Assembly: GCA_022885665.1 (NCBI GenBank)
Contig: JAGQDJ010000023.1
Location: 806,001 to 870,000, forward strand
Reading direction: 5' to 3'
DNA: 64,000 bases
From: Triops longicaudatus
Lineage: Eukaryota > Arthropoda > Branchiopoda > Notostraca > Triopsidae
Position 1 is the stretch's first letter. The number at the start of each line of letters is the position of its first letter. Made by a program: the position numbers and the translations under genes. Positions 25,574 through 36,591 of this stretch are shown piece after piece. The notes beneath the pieces were generated by a model. That model was not told where the DNA came from, searched no databases, and saw nothing but the letters and a program-made list of their open reading frames with translations.

Positions 25574-28500
25574 ATGTTTACCACGGGAAGCGCAAGTGTG
25601 GTGGACTCCAAGGCCTATGATTTCGAAGATGAAGAAAACGCGGCGAAATGGAAAGGAGTGTTTGTGGGATCGTTAGCAAAAGTAACCATCTTTTCAATGT
25701 AGACTGTGAAGTTAATCTCTGTGAATTTCCTTCTATAGGTTTTCAACCAAGTTCATCCAAATATGAAAGCCTCCGATGAAGCGTTGGAGTATGTAGAAGG
25801 ACTCATCCTGCAACTGCTTGGAATGCTGTGTGCCCGACCTACGCCACACACTGTCCAAGATGTGGAGGAAAGAGTGCGGAAAACTTTTCCTAACCCTATT
25901 GATAGGTGGGCTTTGAGCGAAGCACAAGCAGCCATAGAGAAGGGCAAAAAGAAGTCGCCAATTGTGTTGCCCGTCGAAAAAGTCCATGTCTTATTACAGA
26001 AAGTAAGTACTTAACGTACTACGTTGACTTAAAAGTCTCATGTGTGCAATTCAGGAACTACTTCAGTATAAAGTTGACTACCATGTATCACTGTACATCG
26101 TCGCGGTCTTGGAATACATTTCTGCGGACATTCTGAAAGTAATATATAGATACCACTAAAGATATCTTGTGTAAAATATTATTTTTGCGCCTGTAGTTAG
26201 CCGGAAATTACGTACGAAATATTCGGCACGTGAAGCTAAACTATCAAGATATCAAAGTAGCCATGTGTGCTGATAAGGTACCTGTGGTGTTTCCGCATTC
26301 CGCACGCTAATGGATTTTTATTCTACCCACCAGGCACTCATGGATATGTTTCATCAAGATGACGACGTTTCGACACTCTTACCTGTAGAGGAAGAGTCCG
26401 TCACTCGGACGTCTTTGACTTACGATCAAGTGGTGCGGGAATTAATACAAGAAGAAAAGCAGTACCTCCGGGACTTGCATATGATCATGAAAGTCTTTCA
26501 AGAGAAATTTGCCAAACACTTGCAACCTTACACAAAAGTAAACGATTGCTTGGTCTGATTTTCGCTGAAGGTATGGTTTCTTCTTAGGAGTTGGACACGG
26601 TGTTTAGTAACATTGGAGACATTTACGAATTAACCGTTACCTTACTGGGTTCTCTGGAGGATACGTTAGAAGTGACGGAAGAACAGCAATCTTTGGCCGT
26701 AGGTTGTTGCTTTGAAGAGCTAGCTGAGGTAAACTTCGTAGCTGTTGATGATAGGCTCTAATATTCTCGTGCATAGGCTGCAGAATTCGATGTGTATGAC
26801 CGGTACGCCAAGGATGTGATGTCTCCTCAGTGGAGAGAAGCTTTTGCTGCACTCTTAGCCCGACCAGAAGTCTCGCATGCGTTACAGTTCGCTGGTCATG
26901 GTTTCCGTGAGGCAGTTCGATACTATCTGCCCAAACTTCTAGTCGGACCCGTGTATCGCTGCCTCCAGTACTTCGACTACATTAGAGTGAGCTATTTTTA
27001 GGCGTTATTTTATGTTTTTTGTCACTATTGTTATTTTTTTTCGGGTTTATGTAATGAAATAAATATTGTATATGTTAACAGATATTGTATCGCTTGTCCC
27101 GGTCAGAAGAAGATAAAGAAAGTCTAGAGCAAGTGGAGGGATTATTGCGACCCTTGCAAGTGGAATTAGATCGCATATTACAAAATACGGGCAATGCCGC
27201 CAAAAGGAAACCGAGGTACATATTTAGTAACGTAAATGGGATTTAACTTGTCACGAACAGTGTTGTTCATATCAGTGAGGCTGGTTTGCGTTTTCACGGA
27301 AGAGCGAACCGTCAAGCTGCGCTGCAAAAGATGAATGAACTACAACGATCTATTGATGGATGGGATGGTAAAGACATTGGACAGTCGTGCACGGAATTTA
27401 TTTGTGGTAATACTTCTGTTTAGAGACGTGAATTAAATCGTGTTAATGAATTTTGTTACATTATGCAGAGGGAATGATCGGTAAATTGAGTGCTGGTAAG
27501 CGGTTGACAGAGCGGTATGCCTTTCTGTTCGATGGGTTGTTAGTCTTATGCAAACCCAACAGCCGTCGATCCTCCGTTACAGGCCCTAGTGGTGAATACC
27601 GGCTTAAAGAAAAGTTTTTCATTCGGAAAGTGGAGATCGTTGATCGTGAAGATACGGAAGGTTTGTTTAACAAATATTTGGTTCAATTGTTACTTTATTT
27701 GTTGTACGTACAAGCTCTTAACTTTCTAAACTTTTTTTCCCCCGATAGAACTGAAAAATGCTTTCGAAATTGCCCCAAGAATGCAACCTCACTGTGTGCT
27801 GTTTACGAGAACACCTGAAGAAAAGAGCAATTGGATGGCTGCGCTAGTAATGCTAAACACAAAAAGGTGAGATAAAGGATCTATTTCTGTGCGCTCCTGT
27901 CTGAACGTGCATTTTACAGTATGCTTGAACGTACCTTGGATTCGATATTACTGGACGAAGAGAAAAAACATCCCTTACGACTGCCAACGCCTTCCGAGTA
28001 CCGGTTTGCGGACGAAGATTCAGAAACCAATATAGTGTTGGAAACCAAGGAAAACGCCACCGTACCGCTCATCAAAGTATGGCGTTCATAAATAATATGA
28101 AAGTGGGACTGCAGTTTTAGTTAATTATTTTCCTTTTAGGGTGCTACATTGCTCAAATTGGTGGAAAGATTAACTTACCATATGTACGCGGATCCCATGT
28201 TTGTGCGCACATTCCTCACCACCTATAGAAGTTTTTGTTCTCCTCAGGTATGCTCAGTATGTTTGTGCCGTGGCCAAATAAACAAAATTTTGTTCATTTG
28301 AAGGAATTGCTGGAGCTTTTAATCGAACGATTTGACGTGCCTGACCCGCCTCTGCCGGAAGATTCGGATTCTTCGTTCTATCGAGAAGCTTTGAAACGAT
28401 TCCGTAAAGAGTACGTCCAGCCAGTCCAGTTTCGCGTGTTAAATGTTTTGCGACATTGGGTGGATCATCATTCGTACGACTTTGAACGCGACCCAGTGTT

Positions 28501-31184
28501 GCTCCATCGTTTGCAAAGCTTCTTAGACACAGTCAAGGGAAAGTCTATGCGGAAGTGGGTTGAATCTATTCACAAAATTGTTGCAAGGAGGGTATGCGTA
28601 TTACGGTCTTTACCTCAAGATTTGCAACCAAGATTTTTATGTATGTATTTATTCAGTTGGACAGCACGGAAGAGCAAAGGGAAATTACGTTTGGCTTTGA
28701 TCGGTCTCCCCCGGCCGTGATTGAGTGGCACATTAATTTCCCAGAAGACGAGTGGGATCTTATGACGGTATGTGTCTCCTGTGATGCAGTTTTCAAAGCT
28801 ATTAACGTTGTTTTTTATGCAGTTCCATCCCATCGAGCTGGCTCGACAATTAACCTTAGTGGAATTCGATTTATATCGGGCTGTAAAACCTTCCGAGTTG
28901 GTAGGCAGTGCTTGGACTAAAAAAGACAAAGAGAAACGCTCGCCCAACTTACTCAAAATGATCCATCATACCACAAACGTAGGAAAACTTATATAGAGGC
29001 CAATTTATCAGTCACAATCTTCATTTGGTGTGTCCTTCATTTAGGTAACACGGTGGCTGGAAAAGATGATTATAGAAGCGAGTAATTTCGAAGAGCGGGT
29101 GGCCGTTGTCAGTCGCATTATAGAAATCTTAATTGTACTCTATGAGTTAAATAACTTCAATGGCGTTTTGGAGTTCACGTCTGCTTTGGGATCCGCGGCA
29201 GTTCACCGATTAACGTTCACGTTTCAGGTATGTGTTTCATATCAATGCAAATGTAACTTCGTAACGTATTTTATTAATCGTTCCAGGCAATTTCACCCAA
29301 GTTGGAGCGAGCTTTAGAGGAGTTGCAAGAATTGGGCACCGACCATTACCGGAAATACCAAGAAAAGTTGCGTTCTATCAATCCTCCTTGTGTGCCGTTC
29401 TTTGGTAAGCTCTGTTACTTTGAAAAAGAAATAAAAAAAAATACGTCAGTATTTTCCACGTTTATGTTTTGCAGGTATGTATTTGACCAATATCTTACAC
29501 ATCGAAGAAGGAAACCCAGATTTCTTGCCGCGGACTGCTGACGGCATTATCAACTTCTCCAAGCGACGCAAAGTGGCTGAGATTACCGGAGAGATACAGC
29601 AATATCAAAATGATCCGTATTGTCTGCGAAGCCTGCCAGCGATACGGGTACACATTGGACTTTGTTGTACCTAATAGTTCCTTTTCATAAGAAACTTACC
29701 TATTTTTACGACTTGCAGCGCTTCCTGGAAAATTTAAACCCATTTGAAGATAAGGATGACACCGAAATTGCCAATTATCTGTACAATGCGAGTCTGGAGC
29801 TGGAACCCAGGAACTGCAAGCAACCCCCGAAATTTGTAAGCTGTTCATCTGACTTTTTATTATTATTTTTTTCTTCCTTTGTTTAAATTGTTACGGTGTT
29901 GGAGTAACTTTACTCTGGATTCTAGCCAAGGAAATGGCCGGATTCAAAACTCAAGTCGCCGGGCATCAAACCTCGCACGCTTGCACGACACATCCCCCAC
30001 CCTTTGTCTATGAGCTCAGTATTTTCATCGACACAACGCATCCCTGAGGAGTCGTTGAGCTCGTTGGCTTCACTGACCGCCATTCGTGAAGGCGATAAGA
30101 GTGGAGGTACTGAGGAAAGGGAAGACACCACGCGTGGAAATACGCCTAGCACTCCGTCAACGCCTTTAACTCCACCTCCTCACTTGTCCAACAGTGACAA
30201 TGCTGTGTTTGCACCAGTCCTTATAGGTGGATCAGGTGAAGGTTTTTTTTTACGATAGGCTGTGTCAAGCGCGACTAACGAATATACGTGTAGTAGGTTT
30301 TGTGAATAGTATATCGCCTGGTATTGCATCACCTCATCCACCGAGCATTTTGTCTAGTGCAAGTCCGCATAGTCCGCATGCTTTAGGGCCACCTACCGCA
30401 GCAATGCGTCCGCCGCCCTTACCACCGCGGAGGAAGCGAGAGTTATCATCAGGAGATTTGTCGCCAAAGGTAAAAAGATCCAAGCTTCAGTATTCTTTCA
30501 GTGTTATTCCCTGGGTTCGCGAGCAAGTATTAAATGTACTGTTTGTTCAATTGTGATTAGTTAAAGCAGTTGCCAGATTCGCTGCCGCCCGCACTTCCGC
30601 CTCGTGACTCACACCCGCCACCCATTCCACCTCGCTCGGTAGGGTCCAGTACGCTCTCCAGAGCCAATTCGGTTATGTCCATATCGCAGCAACAGCCCCG
30701 CGTGACGGCGTACGCGCCCAGGCGAGGCCATAGCAGTACGCACAGCTTGGAACATACCCACCACGCACATTCCCCTTTGGACGATTTGTTGACACGAGCG
30801 CCCTTGCCACCTCATCCGACTGTTCCTCATGAGCCTTTGACACGTCGACACTCATCCATGGAAGTTAGTCCCTCCCCTTCCATCTCTCCTATCTCGCCCT
30901 CACCGTTCCACTCCAGCATCTTCCAGTCAAGCGCAGGTGGAACGTCCTCTTCGGGGTCAGGAGGGGCGTTTTTCGGTTCCGCACACCCTAGCGGTTTTTC
31001 TTACTCGCCTAGCATTCCGCCACCACCGAGGCGAATTTCGGCTCCCAATGGCCCCTTCATCACGCATTCTATGCTCAACGCTACAGGTACAGAATATCCC
31101 ATATTTTTTTTTCTTTTTTGAAGCAATGACTTTATTGTTGTATACTTAGGAGGAAGTCCGCGGTCTCCTGCTTCATTAAAGTGA
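25574..31184 (+). CDS. Sos: Son of sevenless (Ras guanine-nucleotide exchange factor)
   Basis: Twenty-four exons from 25574-25681 to 31150-31184, giving 1373 aa (human SOS1 has 1333). Inner boundaries: 25739-26002, 26055-26138, 26197-26277, 26334-26537, 26588-26728, 26777-26986, 27082-27215, 27276-27406, 27469-27660, 27749-27866, 27920-28076, 28140-28247, 28304-28591, 28657-28767, 28823-28978, 29045-29227, 29287-29404, 29475-29647, 29719-29835, 29926-30235, 30297-30469, 30561-31086. The protein loads GTP on Ras downstream of receptor tyrosine kinases. Order: histone-fold domain (about 1-180), DH (190-390), PH (445-550, YRLKEKFFIRKVEI), REM (605-720, LVERLTYHMYADPMFVRTFL), CDC25 domain (775-1010, HPIELARQLTLVEFDLYRAV; FNGVLEFTSALGS; FSKRRKVAEITGEIQQYQ), then a proline-rich tail with PPLPPRR, PALPPR and PPIPPR motifs for drk/Grb2 SH3 domains. 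No break or missing domain was seen. Confidence 0.97.
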
Positions 31185-31825
31185 AAAGTTTGTATCAAGT
31201 CCCGAGATCGAAACGATGATGTAGCTGTCCTTCTATCTGGCCACCGATACTAGTGCCAAGCATTCTGGAAAGCTTTTTTGATGTTGACGGGATCCGTTAG
31301 GTTCGACCCGTGTGGAAATGTGACTGAAAGGCGTTTGTAACGACGAAAATCCACATAGCGAAATTATGTGTTCTTGTTTTTGTATATATTGGACAAATTG
31401 TGTATTTCCGATACATGAACTGATAAGGAAAGGGAAAGGAACAATGCGTAAATTAGACGGCTATACAACCAACCCCTGGGTGATAATCATAGAAATTTTT
31501 GTTAAGTATAACATAGCTGTCCATGTTTTGTCCTCAAAGCTTTCCTTTTCTCTCGGATGTAGCCCGAATGCTTTGTTAAGAAAAAAAAATATATTGCTAT
31601 GTAAGAAAACGGTATAGTTGTCGTACTTTTCGGGCATATTCAATACGAATTTTTTTCCTGAAAAGGTAGTTTTTACATAATGAGCAAAATGGAAACATTC
31701 CGCGAATGATGGAGCGCTCGAAAGGCAAGACGACAGGTCTAAATGTTGAGTAAGCTGGGCAAGTTGATTTCGTGGAGGTCGAAGGCATGAAACTTGTTAC
31801 TCAGAGAGTCAGGAGACGGCAATAC
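31185..31825. other. Spacer downstream of Sos
   Basis: Noncoding DNA between the Sos stop codon and the LTR element, presumably including the Sos 3' untranslated region. No gene seen. The last four bases, ATAC (31822-31825), are the left copy of the element's target duplication. Confidence 0.55.
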
Positions 31826-32091
31826 TGTGGCGTTCTATTACCCAACAGTCAATTTCGTAACCACCCAACGATGAATCCAAAGATTCATTGTTGGTAAGAA
31901 TGAAATTCCCTGCACCGAGCCTGTAATGTAGAGTTCCCTTTCGACCTTGCTTTGAGTCAGGTGCGTTCCTGGAGAGTGAAATTTGATTGTTGTGAACGGA
32001 AAGTGAGAGTTAGAACGAGAAGGAGAGTGTTTTGGGTGATTTTGTATTGAAGTTTCGAATAAACGGATTTGAAAAGGAGTAGAACGTAACA
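31826..32091 (+). repeat. 5' LTR of the retroelement
   Basis: 266 bp, TG...CA ended, nearly identical to the 3' LTR. Near its end it has AATAAA (within TCGAATAAACGG at 32057-32068), a plausible polyadenylation signal that marks the R region. Confidence 0.92.
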
Positions 32092-32094
32092 TCT

Positions 32095-32112
32095 TGGTGT
32101 CAGGAGTGGGAT
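32095..32112 (+). other. Primer-binding site, tRNA-Leu type
   Basis: TGGTGTCAGGAGTGGGAT starts three bases after the 5' LTR, the normal place for a retroviral-type primer-binding site. Its complement ends in CTGACA-CCA, as in animal leucine tRNAs. The position and CCA complement are seen; the tRNA identity comes from general knowledge of tRNA 3' ends. Confidence 0.8.
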
Positions 32113-32183
32113 CAACCTAGGAAACAGCCCGTTTAGTGATATTATTGGACGACCGTGTCAAGTGACGCGTAGCAAGAAGCGAA

Positions 32184-33401
32184 ATGTATCGGTCTCAAAG
32201 TGCGAGGAAAAGTGTCAATGCGGAGGAACAACAAACCGAGCTTCTCTCTATATCTAGAACCGAAATGTTGGAAATAATTTTAAAGTTTCAGTTAGAGACG
32301 GAAAATTTACTTCAAGAACTGAAGATCCGGGAAGAAAAAGAACGCGAAGAGGCTGCCCTACGTGCGGCTGAGCAAGAGGAGAAGCAACGCCAACGAGATG
32401 AAGAACTGAAGAGGGTTCGGGAAGAGAAAGAACGCGAAGAGGCTGTCCGACGTGCGGCTGAGGAAGAGGAGTACCTGAAACGCAAGGCCTTGGCTGATGC
32501 AGCGGCCGAGAAGCAGAAACAACGTGAACGAGAGATCGAAGAGAAGTTGAGGAGACAGGAAGAAGAAGCCCGCGAACGTGAGCGATCCTTGTGTGAAATG
32601 GAAAGGGAACCTGCCCGACCCGAACCTGCGAAAGAAGCAGCCACATCCGGAGACGGGAGATGTTCGGCCCAACCTGTCCGTGAAGAAGAACCTGCCAAGA
32701 AACCTGAACTCTACAAACCTAGTGGCCGCTGGAGGGAGTCTGCCCGAGAAGCGAAATTCGCTGCTGCAACTACACGTGACGAGCGGGAACGGGGCGATCG
32801 CGACGAAGCACCGCGTGATTGGAGGTCTGAGTGTCCTACTCCTTCCCCGGAGCGCGAGAGGGAACGTCCCGTTCGCGACTTTGGTTCTTTGAGAAATCGG
32901 GAAGATCGTGGTGATCGTGGAGACAGAGACCGGGATCGTGGCGACCGAGACCGAGGAGGACGAGGTGATCGTGGCTACGACCGTTATGAAGATCGCGACA
33001 AGGAAAAGCCACGTTGGGGCGATCGTGATACGCGTGACACCCTTCGAGACCGTGACGATGAGAGACCGCGAGGAGACCGTGGAGAATTCCGACGAGGGGA
33101 CATGGGTCGCGGAGGAGACCGAGATGGGGGATACCGGGAAGGACGATGGATCTGGAGAAGATGGAAAGGAGGTTGTTGGAAAGAAGGACGATGGAGAAAA
33201 GGGACGAGGATCAAGCGGAAGTCAAGACAGATGCCCGCTGGTCGCGAGTCTACTTACTTCGGAGAAGCCAGACATGGAAGACGGGCGTACGGCTCGGCAA
33301 ACACCGGAATCCAAAGAGATTTGACGACTTATGCTTATGATTTATATTTTGTTTCGGATTTTGTTGTAGTGATGTTCTTGGTGGTGAGTTATAGTAAGTA
33401 G
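32184..33401 (+). CDS. eIF3a C-terminal-like protein carried by the LTR element
   Basis: Single uninterrupted frame of 405 codons with no introns, inside the element. Residues 1-50 are unlike anything I recognise. Residues 50-145 are a Glu/Arg/Lys coiled coil with EEEEYLKRKALADAAAEKQK followed by QREREIEEKLRRQEEEARER, which follows eIF3a closely in the same order. It continues with LYKPSGRWRESAREAKFAAA and a long Arg-Asp-Gly repeat (RGDRGDRDRDRGDRDRGG, DRDTRDTLRDRDDERPRGDR), like the charged repeat tail of eIF3a. The PCI/core domain of eIF3a is absent. A 90-bp (30-residue) tandem duplication is visible starting at 32328 and 32418. After about residue 318 the frame becomes Trp/Lys-rich and may be shifted relative to the parent. 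It may be translated from the LTR promoter or be inert cargo. Confidence 0.7.
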   Translation: MYRSQSARKSVNAEEQQTELLSISRTEMLEIILKFQLETENLLQELKIREEKEREEAALRAAEQEEKQRQRDEELKRVREEKEREEAVRRAAEEEEYLKRKALADAAAEKQKQREREIEEKLRRQEEEARERERSLCEMEREPARPEPAKEAATSGDGRCSAQPVREEEPAKKPELYKPSGRWRESAREAKFAAATTRDERERGDRDEAPRDWRSECPTPSPERERERPVRDFGSLRNREDRGDRGDRDRDRGDRDRGGRGDRGYDRYEDRDKEKPRWGDRDTRDTLRDRDDERPRGDRGEFRRGDMGRGGDRDGGYREGRWIWRRWKGGCWKEGRWRKGTRIKRKSRQMPAGRESTYFGEARHGRRAYGSANTGIQRDLTTYAYDLYFVSDFVVVMFLVVSYSK

Positions 33402-33433
33402 GTTAAAGGTTTTATTTGTCAGGAAAGGCCGAA

Positions 33434-33699
33434 TGTGGCGTTCTATTACCCAACAGTCAATTTCGTAACCACCCAACGATGAATCCAAAGATTCATTGTT
33501 GGTAAGAATGAAATTCCCTGCACCGAGCCTGTAATGTAGAGTTCCCTTTCGACCTTGCTTTGAGTCAGTTGCGTTCCTGGAGAGTGAAATTTGATTGTTG
33601 TGAATAGAAAGTGAGAGTTAGAGCGAGAAGGAGAGTGTTTTGGGTGATTTTGTATTGAAGTTTCGAATAAACGGATTTGAAAAGGAGTAGAACGTAACA
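33434..33699 (+). repeat. 3' LTR of the retroelement
   Basis: 266 bp. It differs from the 5' LTR by four substitutions that I could count (G/T, C/T, G/A, A/G). It is followed directly by the right target duplication ATAC. Confidence 0.92.
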
Positions 33700-33703
33700 A
33701 TAC

Positions 33704-34886
33704 TGAGAACAGAACGTTCGTTTGAATCGGCGTACGTCACTGGCGATTACAGTTTGATGAACAACTGAATATTATGAAAAAGATGCGAGAAAAATATCCA
33801 AGCTCATGAGCGCTTTGACGTATCCAAATAATACAGTGGTCTCCACTTCAGTCCAACTCGAATAAGGCGAAAACCGGCTTAACTCAAAGAAAACTTATGA
33901 TCCTGTTTTTATTCAGTTCAATCTAATGTAAACGAAGTTTGCTTTAGGCAAATCCGTGTAACTCGAACATCAGCTTTAGTTGAAAAATTTGTCTAAACCA
34001 ACTGGTATCTTGCAATGGTTAATAACGTACGATAAGCTGAAGTCCTGATCAGACACTAGTGCCTGAAAGTTAAAATTGAAAATTTCTTAAAAAAATACGA
34101 AAACGTGTTTGCGTTTTGATATAACAGGCGTTCATGAACTCTTCACTTTTCACATTGTGTCACCTTAACATTTCTTGATGGTATTATTTAGTATAACTGC
34201 AAGGAACATGAATGCAAAATGTGAGAACCCTATAAATAGTCTTGTCCTCATGTAAAGGCAAAAGGCGAAACTCCGTATAACACGAAGTTTTCTACCCCGG
34301 TTGCGAGTTCTTCGACTGAAGCAGAGAGTACTCCAAAAGCAAGGAAGGCGCTTTTCTGGAATTGAAACATTAGTTACTGAAACATTTACTCCCTTCATCC
34401 TCACCCCTTAATCCTACATGGCTTACGAACACCTCCCGAGGCAAGCTGAAACGCGAGGTTGCGCACACCCAGACAATAGTATAAGGGCAGAAAAAAGTTA
34501 ATATGGTTAGAAGACGAAATGTTCAATACGCAATTTGAACAAATGCTGTAAGCTTAACCGTTTCTTTGTATAAGTTCGAATGACTTGTATGCATTCGTGG
34601 GCTATACCACATTTGCAGATCCTAGGAACAGTTCGTTACTCGTGTAGAAGTGTAGCCATCCGATATTAAAACCGCGCCAGGTGGAATTCTGCGTGAATTT
34701 TTCTAGTTATGATGTTGAACTGCCGCAGGAGAGCGCTCATGCTTGTCTTCCTTACCCTCTGACTAATCTTCTTCACACCTTCATGTTACCTACTCCAGAA
34801 CTTTTGCATGCAAACATAAAATATGACTAGGTAACAAGTGTCTTAGAAAGTACAAGGCTTATATAGTTGAAACGTTATTTTTAAAC
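33704..34886. other. Spacer between the element and PEX19
   Basis: No coding sequence recognised. It is AT-rich with short open frames only. The final part should hold the PEX19 promoter and leader. Confidence 0.5.
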
Positions 34887-36084
34887 ATGGCTGATAATAA
34901 AGAAAACTCAAAAGAGAAATCCGGAACGGCTGTTTCAGATTTGGACGCACTATTAGATGGTAAAAACTATTTTCTGGAAAGTCACTCGTATCCAGTTGTG
35001 CTTATGATAGAGCTAGCAGTTTATATTAATTAGTTAATTAATTGTGTATGCTAGATGCCCTGGAGGACTTCTATAAACCAAGCCTTGATGTTGCTGGCAG
35101 CTCAAAGAATGCTAGTGCTAGCGCATCCGAAGGGAAGGCGATTCCCGCTGCAGGAGAATCAAGTACGGGTGCGGATGATGAAGCCTGGTCCAAAGAATTT
35201 ATGAAACAGGCGACTGAAGAATTCGAAAAAACTCTGGGACAAATTCTGGGTATACTTGTCCAGTTTTCGACGTTTGCAATTTGTGAATAATTTTTGTCAC
35301 ACAGGGTCAGAAAGCTCCGAGTTTACCGACACTTTTCTCAAACTTACCCAGGCAGCTACGAAGGAAATGGCGGCAACCGCATCGGGAAGCAGTGTTTCTG
35401 ACACGCTAACTGAAACCCTGAAAAATTTGTCGGAGAATGCAGAAGCTATCAAAAATCAACCCGACGAAGTGAAATTAGCGAAGATGCTCGCAGAGCTTGG
35501 AATGGATGGCCAGGAATCTCCAGAGGGTGCAGGAGCAGGGGATGAAAACTTAGGAGGTCTGGTGAATCTATTACCTGTGATGCAAAATATGATGCAGCAG
35601 CTTTTGTCCAAAGACATGTTATACCCCTCTTTGAAAGAGATATCAGAAAAGGTAATCGCTTGAAAGGAGTTTGAGCCAAAATGAATCCGATTAATCTGAT
35701 TGGTTGTAGTATCCCGAATGGCTGGAAAGGAATAAGGCAACCTTAGACGCGGAATCGTTCGGTAAATATGAACGTCAGTCGCATTATATGCGCGAGGTCT
35801 GTGTAGAATATGAATCCGAAGAAGACACCGACAGTCACGAAGTTAAGCAGCAACGGTTCGAGAGAATCATGGAACTAATGCAAAAGGTACGTTATTTAGA
35901 CTATTAATCGGTTCAGTATATGTACTGTATCTCTTCTTTCCTTTTTTATTGTTACTAGACACAAGAATGTGGACAACCCCCTGTAGAATTGGCTGGTGAA
36001 TCGAACCCGGCGTTGAATTTGGACATGCTTAATGGTTTTTCTGGGTCAATGCCAGGTTCCGAAGGCGGGTGTATAATTATGTAG
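34887..36084 (+). CDS. PEX19: Peroxisomal biogenesis factor 19
   Basis: Five exons: 34887-34959, 35055-35249, 35305-35651, 35710-35886, 35959-36084 (305 aa; human 299). PEX19 is the cytosolic chaperone and import receptor for peroxisomal membrane proteins and docks on PEX3. The N-terminus has an acidic SDLDALLDDALEDF segment corresponding to the PEX3-binding helix. The C-terminal cargo-binding domain contains LLPVMQNMMQQLLSKDMLYP, SLKEISEKYPEWLERN and FERIMELMQK. The protein ends in CIIM, a farnesylation CaaX box identical in type to the human CLIM end. Spliced frames and length agree with the family. Confidence 0.95.
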
Positions 36085-36591
36085 TTTTTTTCGTTTTTAG
36101 TTGGCTGGCTGTTTAAATCTTTACATAGAATTAAAAAACTCACTAGGTGAAGGATTTGTTTCGTTAGTCCTTTTTTAGTATAGAAGGTTTGTAATGAAAA
36201 AATAATATACTTGTTCTATTGGATTGTATTAAAGCACGTGTTAAAGCTCAAGTGTTACAGTCTGTCACATTCGAAAAAGAACAATCCCTGATTCGTAAAG
36301 CAACTTTTTATGGTGAAAAAGGTAATAAATTAATTCTATGGACACAAGTTTTGAGGCTTTAGTGTTTTATGCACCACTTAGGAAGTCTTACTGCGACAAT
36401 GAATAATTACACAATGATTAGACTGTATCCGAGAAGAGCTTAACAAATTCGGTATCTTTACCACTTTTTCCGCACCTATTTTTTAAATAAAGGCTAAAAT
36501 GACTAGCGTGTCATCTCGCGACCGCTGATACAACGTCTAGTCGAAGGTCAAATATCGGGAAGTGTTAATTTTAGGTGGTAGTTCTCTGTGT
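36085..36591. other. Spacer between PEX19 and the ABHD gene
   Basis: About 500 bp holding the PEX19 3' end and the ABHD promoter. No further gene seen. Confidence 0.5.

Larger units (their letters stand above)
31822..33703 (+). mobile_element. Non-autonomous LTR retroelement carrying an eIF3a-like ORF
   Basis: Complete insertion. The 4-bp target duplication ATAC (31822-31825, 33700-33703) encloses two 266-bp LTRs (31826-32091, 33434-33699), each beginning TGTGGCG and ending CGTAACA. I count 4 mismatches between them (about 98.5 percent identity). Three bases after the 5' LTR is TGGTGTCAGGAGTGGGAT, complementary to the 3' end of tRNA-Leu with CCA. A short purine stretch (AGGAAAGG) precedes the 3' LTR. 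The 1,342-bp interior has no gag, protease, reverse transcriptase or integrase. It is almost filled by one ORF resembling the eIF3a C-terminal part. This is the layout of a TRIM-like element that depends on another element's enzymes and has picked up a spliced host transcript. The 4-bp duplication and tRNA-Leu primer suggest a Ty3/gypsy-type partner, which is inference. Confidence 0.9.

Noticed and set aside
31838..33700. Two near-identical 84-codon minus-strand frames, and overlapping frames in the other phases of the captured ORF
   Set aside because: The first two are the antisense of the LTRs. The rest are shadow frames created by the purine-rich repeat coding for Glu, Arg and Asp.
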